Source: an uncultured Ruminococcus sp.
GTDB lineage: Bacteria; Bacillota; Clostridia; Oscillospirales; Ruminococcaceae
DNA: 27,239 bases
Direction: 5' to 3'
Assembly (NCBI GenBank): GCA_947178195.1
Contig: CAMWXM010000007.1
Coordinates: 1-27,239, forward strand
The translations under genes were made by a program, and so were the position numbers. Under the pieces are notes generated by a model. The model had not been told where the DNA came from and searched no databases. It saw nothing but the letters and a program-made list of their open reading frames with translations. This document shows, one piece after another, positions 7,807 through 14,211 of the stretch (position 1 is the stretch's first letter; each line of letters opens with the position of its first letter).

Positions 7807-8904
7807 ATGAAAGCAAAAAAAATATTTATGGGGATTATTGTAAACTTTTTTGTTTTTATATTTATTTCAAGTAACATTACCGCTCTGGCTCAGGAGAAAT
7901 ATAACTATACCTGCGATTACATGTACAGCGTGCTGAGAACTAAAGAGGAAAGGGCTTTTTATGACGCTCTTTATGTGAATTGCGAAATTGTTGATAATTC
8001 TCTGGGATATTTTGAATATACGCCTTATACTTCTTTTGGGAATCTTTCTATGGAACAGGCACAGGAAATAACTTTTATTTTTTCTCAGGATCATCCTGAA
8101 TATTTCTGGCTTGGTTCTCAGATGCGGTTTTCAACAAGATACGGTGCGGCATATAAGTTGGTTGACGATTTCAGAAATGGTGCGGACCGTAAAAACACAA
8201 AGGCAAAAATAGAAGCTGCCGCACAAAAATATATAGACGGTGCTCTTGAATATTCTACCGATTTTGAAAGGGTAAAGTATTTTTGCGACGAACTTTTAAA
8301 AAATGTAAGTTATGAATTCGGACCTTGGGATCAGACTATTGCATCGGTATTTTTGCAGAATAAAACTGTTTGCGAAGGATATTCAAAGGCATTTGAACTG
8401 CTTTGCAATGCGGTAGGGATAGATACAGTCATAATTACAAGCTATGTTCATGCGTGGAATGCTGTTAAAATTGATAATCACTGGTATCTTATAGATGTTA
8501 CAAATAATGATTCTTCAAATAAATATTTTCTGATATCAGATAAGAAAATGGCTGAAATTGACGAACAATTCGGAAAATTAATAATCAAGAATAAAGTCGG
8601 AGATGAAGATGTGATTTATGAGGTTTATCCTCACGAGATTGATTATCTTACATATATACATTATTATGATGATTTTCCTGAATGCAGAATAAGCTACAGC
8701 GAATTGTCCGATATAACTATTGTGAGCATTTTAGGGGACGCTAATTACGATGGCGTATTGAATATTCGTGACGCAGCATATATCGCAATAATGCTTGCGT
8801 CAGGCAGAAAGCATAAACTTACCGAATCAGCCGACTACAATGAGGACGGAAAGGTAAATATCCGTGATGCAGCTGCTATTGCAATATATCTTGCACGTAA
8901 ATGA
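7807..8904 (+). CDS. Secreted transglutaminase-like protein with C-terminal dockerin
   Basis: This 365-residue exported protein begins with a signal peptide (about 1-29, cut after TALAQ or nearby). It has an N-terminal region without clear homology by eye, then a transglutaminase-like cysteine-protease fold at about 150-245. The likely triad is C189 in KTVCEGYSKAFELLC, H215 in YVHAWNAV and D230 in WYLIDVT. The C-terminus (about 308-365) is a dockerin with two calcium loops, GDANYDGVLNIRD and ADYNEDGKVNIRD, both nearly canonical. The dockerin implies attachment to a cellulosome-type scaffold. Such folds may act as peptidases or cross-linkers, and the substrate is unknown. ATG 7807 is chosen because GGAAAGGA at 7791-7798 lies 8 bases upstream; the ATG at 7789 precedes that site. 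Confidence 0.9.
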   Translation: MKAKKIFMGIIVNFFVFIFISSNITALAQEKYNYTCDYMYSVLRTKEERAFYDALYVNCEIVDNSLGYFEYTPYTSFGNLSMEQAQEITFIFSQDHPEYFWLGSQMRFSTRYGAAYKLVDDFRNGADRKNTKAKIEAAAQKYIDGALEYSTDFERVKYFCDELLKNVSYEFGPWDQTIASVFLQNKTVCEGYSKAFELLCNAVGIDTVIITSYVHAWNAVKIDNHWYLIDVTNNDSSNKYFLISDKKMAEIDEQFGKLIIKNKVGDEDVIYEVYPHEIDYLTYIHYYDDFPECRISYSELSDITIVSILGDANYDGVLNIRDAAYIAIMLASGRKHKLTESADYNEDGKVNIRDAAAIAIYLARK

Positions 8905-8968
8905 GTAAGATGAATTTAGAACTCATATAAAATGAATATGCGGATTTTATTTGATTGTAATTAAAACG

Positions 8969-9073
8969 AAAAAGTGCTGTAAACAAGTTTACCTGAAAAT
9001 TAATCGAGGTTTGCGATTCAGAGCAAACCTCGATTGTGATGATTGTGATTGACGACTTTTTACAGCACTTTTT
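8969..9073. terminator. Nested inverted repeats between convergent genes
   Basis: An outer perfect 15-bp pair, AAAAAGTGCTGTAAA (8969-8983) and TTTACAGCACTTTTT (9059-9073), encloses an inner perfect 13-bp hairpin, AATCGAGGTTTGC (9002-9014) with GCAAACCTCGATT (9023-9035). It lies between the convergent transglutaminase and putative anti-sigma genes. The A run on the left and T run on the right of the outer arms suit termination in both directions. The size and perfect ends also resemble a very small MITE. Confidence 0.7.
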
Positions 9074-9079
9074 ATTATT

Positions 9080-9610
9080 TTATTTGTTTTTTTGGTCAAC
9101 TTCTGTTGGAGAAGTTATGGAATATTCCTCTTTTCCAGGTTCAGATATCACTGCTTTTTCGTTGTCTTCTGTTGAATAGGTTACAGAATCCTTTTCTTCT
9201 CTGAATTCAAATACCTGTACATTATGTTCATCGTCGTCACTGTTGCCATCGTTTATTTCAAATTCATATTCGAGATAGTCTTCGCCGTTGACAGTGCCCT
9301 TTTTGATATTTGACGGAGCAACTTCAACTTCCTTTCCATCAATAAAAATAGTGACCTCTCCAATCCAATCCTTTACGGTATCTACGACCGCTCCATCGGT
9401 TGCGGCGTTAACAGTGAAAAATGATGCGGCAGATATTCCTACTACAGCCAAAATAATTGCGAATGATTTGAATTTTCTTGTTTTCATATATATTACCTCG
9501 TCTTTCTGCTCTGAAAGCTTTTTTCTGACAGAATTTTTTATTTTACTGCAATCGGCTTCCTGATAATCTATCATTGGATATTTTTTCAGCCAATTATTTT
9601 TGTGTTTCAT
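9080..9610 (-). CDS. Putative membrane-anchored anti-sigma factor
   Basis: This protein of about 176 residues has a basic, helical cytoplasmic N-terminus (first 45 residues), one membrane segment (SFAIILAVVGISAASFFTVNA) and an acidic outside domain of about 105 residues, including the run DGNSDDDEH. It follows the ECF sigma gene and overlaps it, the usual arrangement for a sigma factor and its membrane-bound inhibitor. No zinc-binding HxxxCxxC anti-sigma motif is present. The start is probably ATG 9610, with GGGG seven bases upstream; ATG 9616 would place that purine run too close. The function is inferred from context and topology, not from a recognised domain. A convergent terminator lies beyond its 3' end. 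Confidence 0.65.
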   Translation of the reverse strand: MKHKNNWLKKYPMIDYQEADCSKIKNSVRKKLSEQKDEVIYMKTRKFKSFAIILAVVGISAASFFTVNAATDGAVVDTVKDWIGEVTIFIDGKEVEVAPSNIKKGTVNGEDYLEYEFEINDGNSDDDEHNVQVFEFREEKDSVTYSTEDNEKAVISEPGKEEYSITSPTEVDQKNK

Positions 9611-10154
9611 AATCATACCCCATTTCTGTCAGTTGTTTTTTTAATTTTTTTCTTGTTCTGCATATTCTGGTTTTGCAGTTTGAAAGCGTCAATCCGGTTT
9701 TTTGGGCGATATCTTCAAGCCTTTCGCCATAAAAATAATATCTGATAAAAATTTCCTTTTCACAGCTTTTATACTGTTCAATTATATCATATATTAAGCA
9801 TAATGTCTGATAATTTTCTATCAGTTCAGGAATACTGTCCCGGCTTGCAGGCTCGTCAGTAATTTCCTCAAAAGAAATCTCATTACAAAAGCTTCTGAAT
9901 TTGTTTTTTGCGGTATTTCTTGCTATTGCTGCAAGATAAGGAGGTAGCGGTTTATCTTCATGAATTTTGTCTGAATTGTTCCAGAGGTTTACAAAGCAAT
10001 CGCTTACGACCTCCTCGATATCTTCTTCGGACATATAACCACCGATGATATTCCGGACAACAGTATATACATAAGAAGAATACCTTTCTATTATCAGATT
10101 CAGCGCTTTAGGTTCATTTTTTTTAAGCTTTAAAATCAAACGTTTGTCTTTCAA
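9594..10154 (-). CDS. ECF-type RNA polymerase sigma factor
   Basis: This 186-residue sigma-70-family protein has only the two domains typical of extracytoplasmic-function sigma factors. Region 2 (about 10-85) includes the EEDIEEVVSDCFVNLWNN helix that contacts the -10 element. Region 4 (about 125-180) has the helix-turn-helix LEDIAQKTGLTLSNCKTRICRTRKKLKK. The start codon is TTG at 10154, seven bases after a GGAGG site; no ATG in frame is better placed. It should direct RNA polymerase to a small regulon and be held inactive by the membrane protein encoded just downstream, with which it overlaps by about 17 bases. It is divergent from the SUKH gene. The signal and target genes are unknown. Confidence 0.9.
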   Translation of the reverse strand: MKDKRLILKLKKNEPKALNLIIERYSSYVYTVVRNIIGGYMSEEDIEEVVSDCFVNLWNNSDKIHEDKPLPPYLAAIARNTAKNKFRSFCNEISFEEITDEPASRDSIPELIENYQTLCLIYDIIEQYKSCEKEIFIRYYFYGERLEDIAQKTGLTLSNCKTRICRTRKKLKKQLTEMGYDYETQK

Positions 10155-10188
10155 GTTATTACCTCCGCTCTGACGCTTTCATATATAA

Positions 10189-10218
10189 TTACACGTAAAA
10201 TAAAAAAAGGTTACACGT
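10189..10218 (-). promoter_or_regulatory. TTACACGT direct repeat upstream of the sigma gene
   Basis: TTACACGT occurs at 10189-10196 and again at 10211-10218, a 22-base period. Read on the minus strand toward the sigma gene, these are two ACGTGTAA units. The upstream one provides a TGTAAC resembling an ECF -35, and the downstream one a CGT resembling an ECF -10. The AAC-to-CGT distance of 14 bases is shorter than the usual 16-17, so a regulator site is an equally good reading. Confidence 0.4.
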
Positions 10219-10241
10219 TTTGATAAAAAAATGTAAAAGTG

Positions 10242-10270
10242 TAGACATTCAGCAAATGCTGTGCTATAAT
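10242..10270 (+). promoter_or_regulatory. Promoter of the SUKH gene with an internal palindrome
   Basis: TAGACA (10242-10247), a 17-base spacer and TATAAT (10265-10270) form a good sigma-A promoter, with a start point about 25 bases before the coding region. The spacer holds CAGCA-AA-TGCTG (10250-10261), a short inverted repeat between the two boxes, where a bound repressor could block RNA polymerase. Confidence 0.65.
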
Positions 10271-10302
10271 ATAAAAGATTATTATATGATTATGAAAGGA
10301 AT

Positions 10303-11805
10303 ATGGTAATTTGCATGAATAATCAGGACACCTTTGAAATCACTGACGAAGCTTCTGCAAAAGATATTTTTATGAAATATTCCGGCAATGATTATCAGAT
10401 AAAAAAGGCTCTTGAAAATAATTATGATACATACAAGGAATTTGCCCGTAAAGACGGCAATTCAAGAATATGGGCAGAGGTACTTTGCTGTGAAATACTT
10501 GGTGAAATAGCACTGGGAAATACGGCAGATTACTATAAAAAATTTGATTTAGTCGGAAGCCTTACTGCATATTATTTTTCAGCCTATTTAATTGCTGAAC
10601 CATTTATGAATGCATGGGGTAAAGTAATGGAAAATGAAAAAAGTCCTGTTTATGTCGGATGTATTCTGACATATCTTGAAAGGTTTATTGCAGACAGCAA
10701 AAATAAAATTGAGCTGATACTGCCGCTTATTGATAAAACAGAGGAATATCTGAAAAAATATGCTCCTGAAGTTTTATCAAAGAGCCGATATGTGAGCAAG
10801 GAGGGGCATTTCAGGGAGCTTTCTTCCGATATCAGAAGAATTGAAAAAGAAAACTCAGTTCCTGACGATAATGGATTTTCATTTGTGAAAACTGATGCAG
10901 ATATTCTTGATATAATAAAAGATTCGCTTATGAAGGAATGGCAGAATACTGATATTGTTAAACAGGAAACATCAGAGCTTAATTGTGCATACGGAGTAAA
11001 AAATGATAAAATATTCCTGACAGGTGCAAGCAATTCGGCAAATTATTCTACACTGCATTCATGGGATATAATTGAGTTTGCTGTGGTGATTCTCAAAGAA
11101 AAATATTGCTGCTTATTCAGATGTAAGCTCCAAAATGACGGACATTTTTCTTTTGATTCATATCTTAACAAGTATCCGATACTAAACAAATATTCAGAGA
11201 GTATTTCAGAAGCAATAAGTTTTTACAGAAATCAAAAGGTTCGTGATGCTTTTCTTGCCGGACAGGGTGTGCATAGCTGGCGTGATATGCCGAAATGGAA
11301 TAATTATGAGTATGAATGCAGAGCCAGATTCCTTTCGCAGTTTCCAAAATTTCTGAGAAATGTTTATGCAAGGATTCCCGATTGTTCTGTTAAAGATGCC
11401 ATTACAAAGCTTGTGGATATATCAGAAGAAATGATTGGAAGCTATAAAATAGAAGAAACAGATTTTGCGCCGCCGTTATCAGAAAATGAAATCGCACAAT
11501 GGGAAAAGGATAATGGTATCAGACTGCCAGTTGAATACAAGGAGTTTTTATCCTTTGCAGGCGGAGCAGCTCTGCCGTTCTATATAGATTTTTTCGGTTT
11601 GGATCTAATCGGTTCATGCAGAGAACATCTTGAAAAAGAAGGCTTTTTAGGTTTCAATGATATAGGCTGGTATGGCGGCGGTGGTGCAGCTTTGTGCATA
11701 TCTGAAAAAGATAATTTCTTCTATATATGGCAGGACGGAAAAATGAGAAAGCTTGGTAATTTTATGGAAACTATAGATTATATTTGCGACATATGCTGTG
11801 GATAA
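10303..11805 (+). CDS. SUKH (SMI1/KNR4) domain protein with long unrecognised N-terminus
   Basis: This 500-residue soluble protein ends in a SUKH/SMI1-KNR4 domain (about 387-500), recognisable by PPLSENEIAQWEKDNGIRLPVEYKEFLSFAGG and the later YIWQDGKMRKLGNFMETIDYI. Many bacterial SUKH proteins are immunity proteins that neutralise contact-dependent or polymorphic toxins. The preceding 380 residues are helix-rich and match no family I know; they include a possible second folded unit around the WEVL-like AEVLCCEILGEIALG and the later SWRDMPKWNNYEYECRARFL. There is no signal peptide. No toxin gene is adjacent. The start is uncertain: AAAGGA is only two bases from ATG 10303 and 14 from ATG 10315. 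The function is undetermined. Confidence 0.8.
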   Translation: MVICMNNQDTFEITDEASAKDIFMKYSGNDYQIKKALENNYDTYKEFARKDGNSRIWAEVLCCEILGEIALGNTADYYKKFDLVGSLTAYYFSAYLIAEPFMNAWGKVMENEKSPVYVGCILTYLERFIADSKNKIELILPLIDKTEEYLKKYAPEVLSKSRYVSKEGHFRELSSDIRRIEKENSVPDDNGFSFVKTDADILDIIKDSLMKEWQNTDIVKQETSELNCAYGVKNDKIFLTGASNSANYSTLHSWDIIEFAVVILKEKYCCLFRCKLQNDGHFSFDSYLNKYPILNKYSESISEAISFYRNQKVRDAFLAGQGVHSWRDMPKWNNYEYECRARFLSQFPKFLRNVYARIPDCSVKDAITKLVDISEEMIGSYKIEETDFAPPLSENEIAQWEKDNGIRLPVEYKEFLSFAGGAALPFYIDFFGLDLIGSCREHLEKEGFLGFNDIGWYGGGGAALCISEKDNFFYIWQDGKMRKLGNFMETIDYICDICCG

Positions 11806-11985
11806 TTAAGGCAACACCGCACAAATAATATGTTTAAGATACGCAGTCAGTTTTTTCGTTAGATTGCACAAAAATTTTGAAAACATACTAACGCATGTCA
11901 AGAAATTTATGTGCAAGATAATGAAAAAAAGTACAAGTAGATTCAGTACAAAGCTTTTAGGCAGTCTTTATGCGGTGTTGCCCTA
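11806..11985. mobile_element. MITE-like element bounded by GGCAACACCGCA inverted ends
   Basis: The left end TTAAGGCAACACCGCA (11806-11821) and the reverse complement of the right end, TTAGGGCAACACCGCA, differ at one of 16 positions and bound 180 bp without a coding frame. Inside are TTGCACAAAAATTT (11864-11877) with its 13/14 inverted partner at 11903-11916, and CGTTAG (11857-11862) with CTAACG (11888-11893). These two pairs interleave, so they could form a pseudoknot as RNA. The right end also resembles the short hairpin at 14021. It starts one base after the SUKH stop codon. No transposase is present, so movement would need one in trans. Confidence 0.6.
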
Positions 11986-12024
11986 AATATAGCTTCAAAA
12001 TCTATGAATAAAAAAGGGGTTATT

Positions 12025-14004
12025 ATGAAAAAAAACGGATTAAAGTTTAAAATAACTATTTCAACTGTTTTACTGATATTGTTTGCTGTTATTGTCAGTA
12101 CTATCAGCGGTGGTATGGTTGTTGCCAGAACTTCAAAAAATTCTATTATTCAGAAAACGGAAATGGGCGTATCTGATTTGTCGAATCAGATCAGTTCATG
12201 GGTAGAATTGGAAAAGGAAAAGGTTTCTGATATAGGCTCGTTTATAAGGTATGCGGAATATGACACCGAAAATCGTGATCTGCTCTTTGAGCTTTTAGAA
12301 AAAAAAGCGGAAGAGTTTCAGGAAATTTATGCGATATATATTGGTTGTCCTGATAATTATTCCTGTTTTTCAGATGGGTGGATTCCCGACCCTGATTATG
12401 TTATTACCGACAGACAGTGGTATATTGACGCATCATCCACTAATGAGGTTATTGTAACAGACCCGTATGTTGATGTTTCTACTAACAAGATGGTAATAAC
12501 AGTTGCCAAGGCACTGAGGGACGACAGCGGAAATGTTACGTCTGTATTGGCTGCCGATTTGTTTATTGACGAGGTTCAGGCGATTGCGGTAAACTCGAAT
12601 TTTGATCAGAACGGTTATCCGATTCTTACGGTTTCGGATAATATAATTATTCATCAGAACGAGGGATTTTTACCCAGAACTGATGAAAATGAAAATGAGA
12701 TAATTACCAAATTTTCAGATACATATACAAATAAAAGTGATGTAACATCGGAAAGTGAATTTGAAATTTATGATTTTATCGATTATGACGGAAATCATAA
12801 GCAGGTTATTTCAGATAAAATCCAGGCTGCCGGTTGGACGCTCTCTTATGTTGTGAATTATTCGGAATTTTACAGCGATCTGATACACATTGTAATTGTT
12901 TTCTGCATAAATGTGCCTTTAATAGTACTGATTTCAATATTAATAAATACGTTTATTATAAATAAGTTCTTTAAGCCTCTTAAAGATATATCGTCGGCAG
13001 CGCAGAAAATTAAAGACGGAGATCTTTCAGTTAAATTTGATTATAACAATAACGATGAGGTCGCTGCTATATGCCGTATAATTGAAGATATAAATACAAC
13101 ACTGAAAACCTATATTGACGATATTTCCTTACATCTCGGAAAAATGGCAGAAGGCGATTTCAGTTGCTGGGTAGATACAGATTATGTAGGTGATTTTATT
13201 CCAATAAAGGAATCAATGAATAAAATATTACAGTCGATGAACAGTACGCTGAAGGGAATTATGCAGTCAACAGATGTCGTGTTCAATGGCGCTGAGGACG
13301 TATCTCAGGGCGCAAACAGTCTTGCGGAAAGCGTTACAAAGCAAACAATGTTGATAAACGAGATAACGGAATCGGTCGATAAGGCTGAATCTACAATAAA
13401 TAAAAATATAGAAATGACGGTAAGCGCAAAAACAATAGCGGAAAATACTGCTGGAAATGTTCAGAAAAGTAATATGCATATGTCAAATTTACTTGACGCT
13501 ATGAATGAAATAAAGAAATCCTCCGAAGAAATTCAGAAGATCAATAAAACTATCGAGGATATTGCCTTCCAGACAAATATTCTTGCGTTAAATGCGTCGG
13601 TTGAAGCGGCAAGAGCAGGAGCTGCGGGAAAAGGATTTTCAGTCGTTGCAGACGAAGTAAGAAATCTTGCCGGAAAAAGCGCTCAGGCTTCTCAGCATAC
13701 AATGGGACTTATTCAGAACAGTACTGAAGCCGTGGAAAAGGGTATGAGGTTCGCTGAGGAAACAGCACAGTCACTGGAAACAGTCGTAAGCGAAACGGAA
13801 AAAATTAACGGCATTATTACTGCAATTTCCAATGTATCAGATGAACAGAAAATATATATGAATGAAATTTCAAATAAGACGGCTCAGGTTTCAAATATAA
13901 TCTCATCTTCTGCTTCAAATTCAGAAGAAAGTGCAGCTGCGTCTGTTGAACTCGATTCACAGGCTTCTAATCTCAAGCATATGATGAAGGATTTTAAAGT
14001 CTGA
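12025..14004 (+). CDS. Methyl-accepting chemotaxis protein with dCache sensor
   Basis: This 659-residue chemoreceptor has one membrane helix near the N-terminus (about 8-32), an outside dCache-type sensor (33-283) and a second helix (about 285-313). HAMP follows (314-360), with a further HAMP-like repeat around MAEGDFSCWVDTDYVGDF, then the coiled-coil signalling domain with its hairpin tip IAFQTNILALNASVEAARAG. The sensor keeps the ligand-pocket pattern DRQWYIDA followed by TDPYVD. Attractant ligands for dCache receptors are often amino acids, but nothing here fixes the ligand. ATG 12025 follows AAGGGG by five bases, better than ATG 12004. No other chemotaxis or flagellar gene is in the window. 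No C-terminal CheR-binding pentapeptide is apparent. Confidence 0.93.
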   Translation: MKKNGLKFKITISTVLLILFAVIVSTISGGMVVARTSKNSIIQKTEMGVSDLSNQISSWVELEKEKVSDIGSFIRYAEYDTENRDLLFELLEKKAEEFQEIYAIYIGCPDNYSCFSDGWIPDPDYVITDRQWYIDASSTNEVIVTDPYVDVSTNKMVITVAKALRDDSGNVTSVLAADLFIDEVQAIAVNSNFDQNGYPILTVSDNIIIHQNEGFLPRTDENENEIITKFSDTYTNKSDVTSESEFEIYDFIDYDGNHKQVISDKIQAAGWTLSYVVNYSEFYSDLIHIVIVFCINVPLIVLISILINTFIINKFFKPLKDISSAAQKIKDGDLSVKFDYNNNDEVAAICRIIEDINTTLKTYIDDISLHLGKMAEGDFSCWVDTDYVGDFIPIKESMNKILQSMNSTLKGIMQSTDVVFNGAEDVSQGANSLAESVTKQTMLINEITESVDKAESTINKNIEMTVSAKTIAENTAGNVQKSNMHMSNLLDAMNEIKKSSEEIQKINKTIEDIAFQTNILALNASVEAARAGAAGKGFSVVADEVRNLAGKSAQASQHTMGLIQNSTEAVEKGMRFAEETAQSLETVVSETEKINGIITAISNVSDEQKIYMNEISNKTAQVSNIISSSASNSEESAAASVELDSQASNLKHMMKDFKV

Positions 14005-14020
14005 AATTGAAAATATTATT

Positions 14021-14074
14021 TTAAGGCAACACCGAACAAAGCCTTTAGGCGGTATTTGTTCGGCGTTGTTTTAA
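14021..14074 (+). terminator. Hairpin-family copy acting as terminator of the chemoreceptor gene
   Basis: TTAAGGCAACACCGAACAAA (14021-14040) faces TTTGTTCGGCGTTGTTTTAA (14055-14074), with an inner GCC-TTTA-GGC hairpin. The few arm differences are mostly G-U compatible. TTTTAATTTTTG at the 3' side supplies a U-rich run. It starts 16 bases after the chemoreceptor stop and belongs to the same family as 18291-18332. Confidence 0.75.
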
Positions 14075-14211
14075 TTTTTGCCTAAAATATTAGGATTATA
14101 TTTTTATGGGAACAGGCTCTTGTATCGACATATATCGCAGTAGTTTCATGGCATACTATTAACAGGGAAGTTAAGGCAACATTTATATGAAACGAAAGGA
14201 TATGGCTGAGA
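14075..14211. other. Intergenic region before the ClpC-like gene
   Basis: This stretch holds CCTAA-AATA-TTAGG (a 5-bp inverted repeat near 14081-14095) and a half copy of the dispersed repeat, TTAAGGCAAC, near 14171-14180. I see no convincing sigma-A promoter: the CATACT near 14153 lacks a well-spaced -35. A GAAAGGA ribosome binding site ends at 14200. Confidence 0.4.

Noticed and set aside
7686..7874. 62-codon frame overlapping the transglutaminase leader and start
   Set aside because: It has no ribosome binding site and overlaps the signal peptide region in another frame, and its sequence looks like translated AT-rich leader.
10650..11033. 127-codon minus-strand frame inside the SUKH gene
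   Set aside because: It is serine-rich as expected of an antisense shadow, and the plus frame is continuous with good codon use.
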